From assembly GCA_900321145.1 (NCBI GenBank), contig ONVB01000010.1, positions 1-6,277 of the forward strand: a stretch of 6,277 nucleotides of DNA, written 5' to 3'. Below the pieces are notes generated by a model, which worked only from the letters and a program-made list of their open reading frames with translations, was not told the origin of the DNA and did no database searches. This stretch comes from an uncultured Eubacteriales bacterium (GTDB taxonomy: Bacteria > Bacillota > Clostridia > Lachnospirales > Lachnospiraceae). How positions within the stretch are numbered: the first letter of the stretch is position 1; each line of letters starts with the position of its first letter. The position numbers and the translations under genes were made by a program. This document shows positions 1 to 6,277 of the stretch, piece by piece.

Positions 1-1
1 A

Positions 2-1090
2 ATGCTTGTTCACTCTATAAGCAAGGGTGTGGTTGGCGTGACCGATGACTTAAGAGTTCTTGCCACGAACGATCTGACAAGGGAAGCTCCGATCGTGAAC
101 GGCAACGACGAGATCAATGTAATGCGCAGAGCATTTGCAAATATGCAGCAGAATCTGATCGGCGTGGTTCAGACCTTAAAGTCGACATCGGAAGACTTGT
201 CGGAAGCGTGTGAAGTCATGGAGACCGACACAAGAAGTACAAGCGAGTCCATGATCAATATCAACAAGGCAAGCGCGGATCTTGCACATGCTGCCACTTC
301 CCAGGCAGAAAATGTGGAAGCTATATCAGGAAATGTATATGACTTGAGTCAGATAATCGATCGTTCCGCAAGAACTGCGGAGGATCTTGGTTCCGCAAGC
401 AGAGATATCAATGATGTAATCAGGTACGGTAACGGTACGGTAGAGGAACTCACAAGGATAAATATGGAGAGTCAGAGAGAGTTCGACGGTATATTTGCGG
501 CTATAGATACCATACAGGAAAGTGCCGACAAGATAGGCGAGGCTTCGAGCCTTATCTCGGGTATAGCGGCTCAGACGAATCTTCTGTCACTGAATGCCTC
601 GATAGAGGCTGCCCGTGCGGGGGAGGCAGGAAAGGGCTTTGCGGTCGTTGCGGACGAGATCAGAAAGCTCTCGGATGCTTCCGAAGAGAATGTACAGATA
701 ATCAACAGTCTTCTCGAGGAGCTTCAGGCGAGCACGAAGGGTGCTACGGTGAAGAGCGATGCGGTCAAGCGCTTTGTCAAGCTTCAGAACGAGTCCGTGG
801 ATAAGACACGCGACAGCTTCTCGGATATAGTTACATCGATAAATGCGGTCGATCAGGCAGTGACAGAAATCGAGAGCATAAATTCGGAGCTTGAGATAAA
901 GATGGGAATCATAACCGACAAGGTGACAGAGCTTTCGGCTATATCGGAGGAGAATGCGGCTACCGCAGAGGAGCTTGCTGCAACCTCGGATGTGGTTGAA
1001 GAGAATGTCCATGAATTGTCCGATACACAGAGCAAGGTAAGCGGCTCGGTGGACAATCTGATCGGAATAGTTGACTCGTTTACGGTATAA
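2..1090 (+). CDS. Methyl-accepting chemotaxis protein, C-terminal part (5' end outside window)
   Basis: Chemoreceptor that passes ligand signals to the CheA/CheW array at the cell pole. The 362 visible residues begin inside a HAMP domain (about residues 3-50; DLT at 24-26, DEI at 36-38 and AFANM at 44-48 match its second half). They continue as one long coiled-coil signalling domain. The cytoplasmic hairpin tip, which binds CheA and CheW, is at about 188-225, with QTNLLSLNASIEAARAGE and GKGFAVVADEIRKL clearly seen. The arms on either side of the tip are about equal (roughly 154 residues each, near 22 heptads), which suits the long receptor class usual in Firmicutes and Thermotoga. A probable adaptation site lies at 314-335 (SEENAATAEE). 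No C-terminal NWETF-type CheR-tethering pentapeptide is present. The ATG at base 2 is probably an internal Met: the sensor domain and membrane segments should lie upstream. Family is certain; ligand is unknown. Confidence 0.96.
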   Translation: MLVHSISKGVVGVTDDLRVLATNDLTREAPIVNGNDEINVMRRAFANMQQNLIGVVQTLKSTSEDLSEACEVMETDTRSTSESMININKASADLAHAATSQAENVEAISGNVYDLSQIIDRSARTAEDLGSASRDINDVIRYGNGTVEELTRINMESQREFDGIFAAIDTIQESADKIGEASSLISGIAAQTNLLSLNASIEAARAGEAGKGFAVVADEIRKLSDASEENVQIINSLLEELQASTKGATVKSDAVKRFVKLQNESVDKTRDSFSDIVTSINAVDQAVTEIESINSELEIKMGIITDKVTELSAISEENAATAEELAATSDVVEENVHELSDTQSKVSGSVDNLIGIVDSFTV

Positions 1091-1100
1091 GAGATCGTGC

Positions 1101-1139
1101 CATAAAGCCTCTATGATATAGGGGCTTTATGTTGTATTT
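1101..1139 (+). terminator. Rho-independent terminator of the chemoreceptor gene
   Basis: Inverted repeat ten bases after the stop codon at 1088-1090. The left arm 1101-1114 pairs with the right arm 1118-1131 over 14 base pairs with a single T-G wobble, leaving only a 3-base loop (GAT). The tail TTGTATTT (1132-1139) has six T in eight positions, a moderate U-tract. It reads on the + strand only, since the other side has no T-run. It separates the chemoreceptor transcript from the downstream genes. Confidence 0.8.
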
Positions 1140-1164
1140 GGGAGTATATTGAGAGGAGAAAAGG

Positions 1165-2298
1165 ATGGACGTTATAGGGATCGACAAGGAAAACTATGAG
1201 GCAGTGAAAGGGTTCTTCCCTGCCGATACGGAGGCGGATATAGAAAAGCCCGAGTTTACAGTCTATGCGGTCGTAGATGACGGGGAGTCCCCCGAAGCGG
1301 AGGTATACGGTGTTTTATCCTTCTTTACAGAGAGGGCGGAGGATGAGTATGAGGTAAAGATAGACTGGATATATGTAGCTCCGGAGAAAAGAGGTATGGG
1401 AGTCGGAGCATTACTTGTAGATGAGCTTGTTGACTCAGCAAAGAAGGCGGGAGTAAGCTATGTACATGCCGAGCTGCCTGATGATGAAAACGGGCTGGAG
1501 AGCTTCTTTGAAAACAGAGGTTTTTCTTCGGAGGTACATTTTCTTCCCTTCTTTGAGGGTACCGTTGCAGAGCTGTCGGAACACTGTAAGGGTGAGCTGA
1601 AGATAAGAAGCTCTGCCGAGCTTATGAAGGAGGTATCCACCGAAGACAGGGATGAGCTGATAGACCTTTTCGCAAGGATAAAAGTAAATGATGATATGGA
1701 AGGTAAGGTACATATCGATCTCTCCGATGAAGCGAAGGCAGCGGTGTTCGACGAGATGTTTGAAGACTGCTCGGTGACGGTGGTAAAAACCGTGGGCTTA
1801 AGCCTGGAAGTAAGGCCTGAAAGCACCAATCTGAGCTTGGATGAAGCCTTGAATCTTCTCAATGAGAAGGCTCCCTATCTGATGCCGCGCTTTACCGCAC
1901 TTACCGAACGTGTGGCTGAGATAACGGAAGACTACAGGACGGGAGCGGATTCGCTGGATGGTCCTTATATCCTGCTTCCGGCAGGTGAAGATGTTTTTGA
2001 AGTGAGACTCTTTATAAGCCTCGCGCATGAGGATACGGAGAGCTTTATGATAACCGCAGTCGCGGAGTTTGATATATACAGTGACGAGATCGATAAGACG
2101 AAAAAGAGGATCGAGCAGTGGGAGGATGAGGCAATCTATGCCACCGCCGGCATAGACACGGCTTACGGGAAGCTTGTTTTCGAGGCCGGAATGGCTTGTG
2201 ACGGTGAGATTCCTGCGGCAGAGGACATCAGGGATTTTGTGGAAAGCTTTACGCAGGAAGTGAAAGACTTCCGTGATCGGGATATGACTGATATGTGA
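1165..2298 (+). CDS. GNAT-family acetyltransferase with C-terminal YbjN/secretion-chaperone-like domain
   Basis: 377-residue acidic, soluble protein with no signal peptide or membrane segment. Residues about 1-125 form a GNAT N-acetyltransferase domain: a beta strand KIDWIYVAPE (65-74) leads into the acetyl-CoA pyrophosphate-binding loop RGMGVG (76-81, the R/Q-x-x-G-x-G/A motif A). The following helix is ALLVDELVDSAKKAG, and the end of the domain is LESFFENRGF (111-120). Substrate cannot be told. Residues about 200-370 are unrelated to GNATs; their pattern (a hydrophobic strand around VRLFISL at 280-286, a central helix EIDKTKKRIEQWE, a YGKLVFEAGM strand pair and a final helix DIRDFVESFTQEV) resembles the YbjN/type III chaperone-like fold. 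This second assignment is an inference from pattern, not firm. Start chosen for AGGAG at 1154-1158, six bases before the ATG. It begins after the chemoreceptor terminator and ends 78 bases before the calpain-like protease gene, with no terminator in between, so co-transcription with the protease is possible. Confidence 0.85.
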   Translation: MDVIGIDKENYEAVKGFFPADTEADIEKPEFTVYAVVDDGESPEAEVYGVLSFFTERAEDEYEVKIDWIYVAPEKRGMGVGALLVDELVDSAKKAGVSYVHAELPDDENGLESFFENRGFSSEVHFLPFFEGTVAELSEHCKGELKIRSSAELMKEVSTEDRDELIDLFARIKVNDDMEGKVHIDLSDEAKAAVFDEMFEDCSVTVVKTVGLSLEVRPESTNLSLDEALNLLNEKAPYLMPRFTALTERVAEITEDYRTGADSLDGPYILLPAGEDVFEVRLFISLAHEDTESFMITAVAEFDIYSDEIDKTKKRIEQWEDEAIYATAGIDTAYGKLVFEAGMACDGEIPAAEDIRDFVESFTQEVKDFRDRDMTDM

Positions 2299-2316
2299 CT
2301 ATTGCAGTGATATAAC
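2288..2316 (+). promoter_or_regulatory. Candidate extended -10 promoter for the calpain-like protease operon
   Basis: A -10 element TATAAC (2311-2316, five of six consensus bases) is preceded at the right place by TGA (2308-2310), giving an extended -10 TGnTATAAC. Exactly 17 bases upstream lies a weak -35 CTGATA (2288-2293, four of six matches), which overlaps the stop codon region of the GNAT gene. Transcription would start near 2323 and give a leader of about 54 bases. It is the best sigma-A-like candidate between the two genes, but it rests on sequence match alone. Confidence 0.45.
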
Positions 2317-2325
2317 ATGCATGTT
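2314..2325. promoter_or_regulatory. Perfect 12-base palindrome AACATGCATGTT, possible operator
   Basis: An uninterrupted perfect palindrome in the 78-base gap between the GNAT gene and the protease gene. It overlaps the last three bases of the candidate -10 box and covers the predicted transcription start, which is a typical position for a repressor operator. No T-run follows, and a loop-free 12-base palindrome makes a poor RNA hairpin, so a terminator role is unlikely. A binding protein is not identified. A palindrome of this length could also occur by chance. Confidence 0.35.
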
Positions 2326-2376
2326 TGACGGAACAATAAAGCGAGTCGAAGGAACTTAACAGCGAAAGGAAAAGTC

Positions 2377-5300
2377 ATGGAAGAGACACTGTTCAAGAAT
2401 ACAAGAAAGCACGACGATACATTTAAGACCGGATCTATCTCCAGGGAATTCAAGCTTAAGAGAGATGACGCCGACGCCTATACCGTAAGGCACAAGACCT
2501 TAGAGGCTGTCGATGTTAAAATGAGGGACGACATGGTCTTAACGACCATGAAGAGAGAGAGAAAGCTTGAGCTTGCACATGGAGTAGATTATCAGCTTGA
2601 GCGTCCGAAGCACAAGAATCATATAGCATTTTCACGCCTTTATACCGAGATAGAGGCCGGAGACAGCGAGCACATGCAGCTTGTAAGGACCACAATGGGC
2701 AGGTATTATGATTATAAGGAGCTTGCGGAGAAAGAAAGCCTCACTCCCGATCAGAAGCAGTGGGCTTTGGAGTCTCAGATGAATGCTCTTTTCTGCCTGA
2801 TGGCGGCCTGCGACAAGTATGCGGCAAACAGAAAGGTTCGTCTCTTCAAGAGGGCGAAGACAAGAAGGGCGGAGGTCAGGAAGCTTAAGGAGAGGGCTGA
2901 AAAGGAGCTTGAATCAGCTAAAATAAGGTATGCAGACTTCATGGAAAAGAAGGTCAGGGAAAATGGTTATGCATCGGCCGAAGTATCAAGAGGAGTGATA
3001 AAGCTTAGATCACTCAAGGGAGCGAAGGGCAAGAGAAAGGCACTTGACCTCTCACAGCTTGACTTAAATGTGCAGTCGGACAGAGAAGCTTATTCGGAGA
3101 AGCATCATATGGCCATACGCTCCGAGCTTGACCTGAAGAAGGAGAATCTTACCCCTGAGGAAAAGGCTCTTTTAACTAAGATAAATGAGTACTCGAAGAT
3201 CACGACCAATGCGGGCATGATGGAGTATTACAGAAAGAATAACAGTTCTAAGGAAAAAAAGGAGAGGAAAGTCTATAAGAAAGAGGTAAAACTCCTTGAT
3301 GAGATAACCAAGGCTCTTCTTGAGATGAAGACAAAGGGTGATCTCACGGATGAAAAAAAGAATATATTCTCCCTTTATATGGACAACCTTCTGAAGCTTA
3401 AAACAGGCGGACTGGATATAGAAAAGGCTAAGATGACCAATTATAACACCCTTGATTACAGTGCGCAGGAAGTTGCTTTTGTTCGTCATAAACAATATGA
3501 TGACGGCAAAGTAAAGCAGAAGTCGGTGCATATAAAGGACAGAAGCAACGAGCCTCTCTTTCCCCATGAACCGTGTATGTCCGATGTGGTTCAGGATGCT
3601 TTGGGAGACTGCTTTGTACTTGCTGCGATCTCGGAGCTTGTGGCCAAGGACAGTCAGGCAATCATGAACATGATGCATGATGACGGCAAGACTGTTACCG
3701 TAAGGCTGTACACGCAAAAAGGATATGGCAGTACAAAGTATATGGAACCTACATATGTTAAGGTGGACAAAAGGATCAATGAGGATACGGCCACGGATTC
3801 ACTCTGGGTTCAGATACTGTGCAAGGCATATGCGGCATTTGTAAGGACAAATCATGTGGCTTCTAATGAGGATTTTGAAAAAAGCTACGGAGAGATAGAC
3901 AAGGCCAACTGGAGTAGGGATGACAGAAAATATATAGAGTACGGTTTTATAGACGGAGGACAAGGAAATGAGGTTATGCCTGTTCTGACAGGCGAACTGT
4001 ATAAGGAAAAAGACGATATACTCGGTTCGGCTGATGAGGTCGATAGTGATATTGATGTTATCAAGATCATGCATGAGTCGAAGTATACGGATGCTCAGCA
4101 GGAAAAGTTTATATCTTCCGGAAGAATCTTTGATCTTGATATCGCATATGTTGAGGAAAAAATGGATATTACCGGCAGAGAGATGAAGGAACCTAAAAAG
4201 ATGGTTTATGTAAAGTCGGTATTCTCAAAGACGGAAAAAATACTCGAGGAACGACTTGACTCTTTGAACAAGGAGTATAAGAGTCTTAAAGCAAAGCATG
4301 ACGTGCTTAATAGTCCACAGGAGATAGCGATCACCAGAACGATCGAGTATAAGGTAAAAGAGTTTGCCGATAGGCGTGCCTCGGCAATGGGTGCAAGGCA
4401 ATTGAGTGTCAGGCTCATGGATTTTTACGCGGGAGAGAAGTCTCTCACCAAGGTTGAGGAAGATTTCTTAAAGGAAGTGGTTGACGATATAAACAAAGAC
4501 CCGAATGCTGTTTTCAATGGGGACAGTGAGAGTTCCAGGACACTTAAAGAGATGCCGCCTCAGCAGCTTGCGGAATATATCACCGAGGTTATGACAATAA
4601 AGGGAAAGCTGAGATCTTACGATAATATAAGCAGTAACATGTTCTATGGCTATGAGAACAGAGAAGCGCCTTTGGAGCCTACGGAAGAGGAGAAAAAGGC
4701 TGAATCGATCGGAATGAAGAAAGCATGCTTAAGGCTGGCTTCCGATGCGATCAAAGACATAGAGAATACTCTTTTAGCAAAGAGAGAGGATGTAATAGGC
4801 CTTGAAGAGGATAAGGTTGCAAAGTATAAGCTTATGTACAAGCTTACCGATGAACTTAAGGTCGAAAGTGTCACGGGAGTGGGAGTCCGGACTAACGACC
4901 CACTTGTGAAGCTTGCAAAGTTTTTGAATCTTCCGATTGGGGAAGCACTGGAATTTGTGAAAGACATCATGAAGGAGAAGTACAGGATATTTGATGAGAA
5001 GTACGAAGAGGTTTCAAACGGCAAGACCGCACAGATATTCTCGGGAGCGTACAGTTCTTCTACTGTCAGGCTTTATAACAGGATCAAAACGGATATAAAG
5101 GCAGGTAAGAAGCTTAATGCCGGCACCAGAGAGGGATGGGGCAAGAAGACTGCGAGAGGTGAGACCAAGGATAAGGGTACGGTGGGCAAACATGCATATG
5201 CTGTACTCGGAGTACAGGATGTGGAGTTCAGAGGAAAGAAGATCCATATGGTAAAGCTCAGAAATCCGTGGGGTTCTTACACAACCCAGTACTTCTGGAA

Positions 5301-5430
5301 CGAGAAAAAGCAGGAAATGGAATTTGATACAAACGAAACAGAAAGCAGCGGAGTATTCTTCATGGAGCTTACACACTTCTCAAGAGTGTTCCGGAGTGTG
5401 TTTTCTACCGATGAAGAGAGAATAAGATAA
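2377..5430 (+). CDS. Large calpain-like (family C2) cysteine protease with split catalytic core
   Basis: 1017 residues. The catalytic core is of the calpain type. The first half (PC1, about 392-540) has LFP (394-396), the oxyanion Gln406 and nucleophile Cys412 in QDALGDCFVLAAI, then VKVDKRI, LWVQILCKAYAAF (477-489) and IDGGQGNEVMPVLTGE (525-540). The second half (PC2, about 888-1010) has His939 in GKHAYAVLGV, Asn963 and Trp965 in LRNPWG, and SSGVFFMEL near the end. The Gln-Cys spacing (6) and His-Asn spacing (24) equal those of human calpains. The Cys-His spacing is 527 against about 157, so about 350 mostly helical residues (541-888, coiled-coil-like around 617-640) are inserted between the halves. 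Residues 1-390 are charged, helix-rich and unrecognised (basic helix 152-192). I see no signal peptide, membrane segment or EF-hand. The usual Trp after the active Cys is Phe413. Start supported by AAAGGA at 2365-2370. Probably a regulated endopeptidase; targets and location are unknown. Confidence 0.88.
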   Translation: MEETLFKNTRKHDDTFKTGSISREFKLKRDDADAYTVRHKTLEAVDVKMRDDMVLTTMKRERKLELAHGVDYQLERPKHKNHIAFSRLYTEIEAGDSEHMQLVRTTMGRYYDYKELAEKESLTPDQKQWALESQMNALFCLMAACDKYAANRKVRLFKRAKTRRAEVRKLKERAEKELESAKIRYADFMEKKVRENGYASAEVSRGVIKLRSLKGAKGKRKALDLSQLDLNVQSDREAYSEKHHMAIRSELDLKKENLTPEEKALLTKINEYSKITTNAGMMEYYRKNNSSKEKKERKVYKKEVKLLDEITKALLEMKTKGDLTDEKKNIFSLYMDNLLKLKTGGLDIEKAKMTNYNTLDYSAQEVAFVRHKQYDDGKVKQKSVHIKDRSNEPLFPHEPCMSDVVQDALGDCFVLAAISELVAKDSQAIMNMMHDDGKTVTVRLYTQKGYGSTKYMEPTYVKVDKRINEDTATDSLWVQILCKAYAAFVRTNHVASNEDFEKSYGEIDKANWSRDDRKYIEYGFIDGGQGNEVMPVLTGELYKEKDDILGSADEVDSDIDVIKIMHESKYTDAQQEKFISSGRIFDLDIAYVEEKMDITGREMKEPKKMVYVKSVFSKTEKILEERLDSLNKEYKSLKAKHDVLNSPQEIAITRTIEYKVKEFADRRASAMGARQLSVRLMDFYAGEKSLTKVEEDFLKEVVDDINKDPNAVFNGDSESSRTLKEMPPQQLAEYITEVMTIKGKLRSYDNISSNMFYGYENREAPLEPTEEEKKAESIGMKKACLRLASDAIKDIENTLLAKREDVIGLEEDKVAKYKLMYKLTDELKVESVTGVGVRTNDPLVKLAKFLNLPIGEALEFVKDIMKEKYRIFDEKYEEVSNGKTAQIFSGAYSSSTVRLYNRIKTDIKAGKKLNAGTREGWGKKTARGETKDKGTVGKHAYAVLGVQDVEFRGKKIHMVKLRNPWGSYTTQYFWNEKKQEMEFDTNETESSGVFFMELTHFSRVFRSVFSTDEERIR

Positions 5431-5438
5431 AAACGATC

Positions 5439-6023
5439 ATGAGAGTTGTACTTGCATCAGGCTCAGCAAGAAGGCGTGAGCTACTTAAAATGATATTCGA
5501 TGAATATGATGTTATAGCTTCAGAGGCGGATGAGGACATAGGTTCTTATCCGCCCTCGGAGCTTGTTTTGCGTCTGTCGGAGCTTAAGGCTTCGGAGGTA
5601 TTTGAAAGAGTCAGGACTGAAGAGGGGGCTGCAGATGACCTGCTTGTGATAGGTTCGGATACTGTGGTTGCCTTAGACGACAGGATCCTCGGCAAGCCGG
5701 TTGACGAAAGTGACGCCTGTGAGATGCTCAAAGCCTTAAGCGGCAGGGAGCATAAGGTATTTACCGGTGTCGCACTCATTAGACAGGCCGGTGACGGAGA
5801 GATGAAAAAGCGCTGTTTTTTTGAAGAGACAAGTGTTCATATAGCCCGGATGTCGGATGAGGAGATAAGGGAGTATGTGGCTACAGGCGAGCCTATGGAC
5901 AAGGCCGGAGCCTACGGAATACAGACAGAATTCGCAAAATACGTCACAGGTATTGAAGGAGACTACAATAATGTGGTAGGATTACCGGTGGCGCGGCTTT
6001 ATAAAGAGCTGCGGGATATGTAA
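5439..6023 (+). CDS. maf: Maf-family nucleoside triphosphate pyrophosphatase
   Basis: Cytosolic house-cleaning enzyme that hydrolyses nucleoside triphosphates (dTTP/UTP in the YhdE-type branch, and modified nucleotides) to monophosphate and pyrophosphate. The family is linked to septum formation when overproduced. The 194 residues are the normal length. Motifs in order: LASGSARRRELL (5-16, the substrate-binding loop), SDTVV (73-77, with Asp74 at the catalytic acidic position), GKP (86-88), HKVFTGVAL (105-113), the adenine/thymine-recognition stretch YVATGEPMDKAGAYGIQ (146-162) and IEGDYNNVVGLP (172-183). Small departures from the usual consensus are Ala10 for Pro in the first motif and Thr163 for Gly after YGIQ. 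The start lies only 8 bases after the protease stop and has no well-spaced Shine-Dalgarno sequence, so translation is probably coupled to the upstream gene. Gene identity is firm; exact substrate is inferred from family. Confidence 0.95.
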   Translation: MRVVLASGSARRRELLKMIFDEYDVIASEADEDIGSYPPSELVLRLSELKASEVFERVRTEEGAADDLLVIGSDTVVALDDRILGKPVDESDACEMLKALSGREHKVFTGVALIRQAGDGEMKKRCFFEETSVHIARMSDEEIREYVATGEPMDKAGAYGIQTEFAKYVTGIEGDYNNVVGLPVARLYKELRDM

Positions 6024-6065
6024 TTCCGAGCGAAGCGACAGGAAGGATCTTAAGAAAGGAACATT

Positions 6066-6277
6066 ATGAAATATATAAAACAGTTTATGATCATACTTGC
6101 GGTATCATTTGCCGGAGAGCTGCTTCATATGGCCATACCGGCGCCGATACCGGCGAGTATCTACGGCCTTGTGCTTATGTTTCTTATGCTCTTTACCGGT
6201 ATACTTAAGGTAGAGGCTGTAAAGGAGGCGTCAGCTTTTCTTATAGAGATCATGCCGCTTGTGTTTATTCCGGCAGC
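6066..6277 (+). CDS. LrgA/CidA-family holin-like membrane protein, N-terminal part (cut by window end)
   Basis: The reading frame is open from the ATG at 6066 to the end of the window (70 residues visible; the family is about 120-150). It begins MKYIKQFMIILAV, followed by a membrane helix ending in GELLHMAI (17-24). The family signature PAPIPASIYGLVLMFLMLF (25-43) starts the second membrane helix, and FLIEIMPLVFIPA (58-70) matches the segment before the usual GVG. LrgA/CidA proteins are small integral membrane proteins first described as antiholin/holin-like modulators of murein hydrolase activity; in Bacillus an LrgAB-type pair works as a pyruvate transporter. A lrgB/cidB partner usually follows and should lie just past the window. 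AAGAAAGGA (6052-6060) sits five bases before the start. The gene starts 42 bases after maf with no terminator between them, so it is probably in the same operon. Confidence 0.9.
   Translation, partial: MKYIKQFMIILAVSFAGELLHMAIPAPIPASIYGLVLMFLMLFTGILKVEAVKEASAFLIEIMPLVFIPA

Noticed and set aside
2..4. ATG at base 2 as the true start of the chemoreceptor.
   Set aside because: The sequence begins within a HAMP domain, which needs a preceding membrane helix, so this Met is most probably internal and the gene starts outside the window.
587..1012. Long open frames on the minus strand inside the chemoreceptor gene (also under the GNAT, protease and maf genes).
   Set aside because: They lie wholly inside well-identified + strand genes, show no recognisable domain and have low-complexity Ser/Leu-rich composition typical of antisense shadows.
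1132..1150. TATATT (1145-1150) as a -10 box for the GNAT gene.
   Set aside because: No -35-like element lies 16-18 bases upstream; that position falls in the terminator stem. The box also runs into the ribosome binding site, leaving almost no leader.
2325..2330. TTGACG as a -35 box for the protease gene.
   Set aside because: No -10-like sequence lies 16-18 bases downstream (2347-2354 reads CGAAGGAA). The extended -10 at 2308-2316 is a better candidate.
3255..3261. A_AAA_AAG in frame inside the protease gene, identical to the dnaX -1 frameshift heptamer (a similar one occurs near 3355-3361).
   Set aside because: The -1 frame reaches a TAA at 3276-3278 after only a few codons. Glu-Lys-Lys runs in this Lys-rich protein produce this heptamer repeatedly by chance, and I saw no stimulatory stem-loop.
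6024..6044. TTCC...GGAA inverted bases after maf as a terminator.
   Set aside because: Only four base pairs around a 13-base loop, with no T-run after it.

Overview
The window looks like a chromosomal segment of a motile, Gram-positive anaerobe of the Clostridia, most likely Lachnospiraceae (Butyrivibrio or Roseburia relatives). This is inferred from the Firmicutes-type long chemoreceptor, the strong AGGAG/AAAGGA ribosome binding sites, the moderate GC content with heavy use of ATA, AAG and CTT codons, and the gene content. No 16S or other marker gene is present, so the assignment is tentative. All genes read on the + strand and are tightly packed. No tRNA, rRNA, CRISPR array or insertion sequence was seen.

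Layout: (1) 2-1090 is the C-terminal part of a methyl-accepting chemotaxis protein, cut by the window edge and closed by a near-perfect hairpin terminator at 1101-1131. (2) 1165-2298 encodes an acidic two-part protein: an N-terminal GNAT acetyltransferase domain and a C-terminal domain that resembles the YbjN/type III secretion chaperone-like fold. (3) After a 78-base gap holding a candidate extended -10 promoter and a perfect 12-base palindrome, 2377-5430 encodes a 1017-residue calpain-family (C2) cysteine protease. Its Gln-Cys-His-Asn catalytic set is complete, but its two half-domains are separated by an insertion of roughly 350 residues and preceded by about 390 residues of unrecognised charged helical sequence. 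(4) 5439-6023 encodes a Maf-family nucleotide pyrophosphatase starting 8 bases after the protease. (5) 6066-6277 is the start of a LrgA/CidA holin-like membrane protein, cut by the window end.

How they may work together: the chemoreceptor is a separate transcription unit. The GNAT/YbjN-like gene and the protease have no terminator between them, so they could be read together as well as from the candidate internal promoter. Maf and the LrgA-like gene follow at 8 and 42 bases and probably form an operon with the protease. Maf and LrgA are common housekeeping-type genes, so the unusual part is the calpain-like protease and perhaps its GNAT-chaperone-like upstream neighbour. I found no signal peptide, transmembrane segment or recognised secretion tag on the protease, so whether it acts inside the cell or is delivered elsewhere is open.
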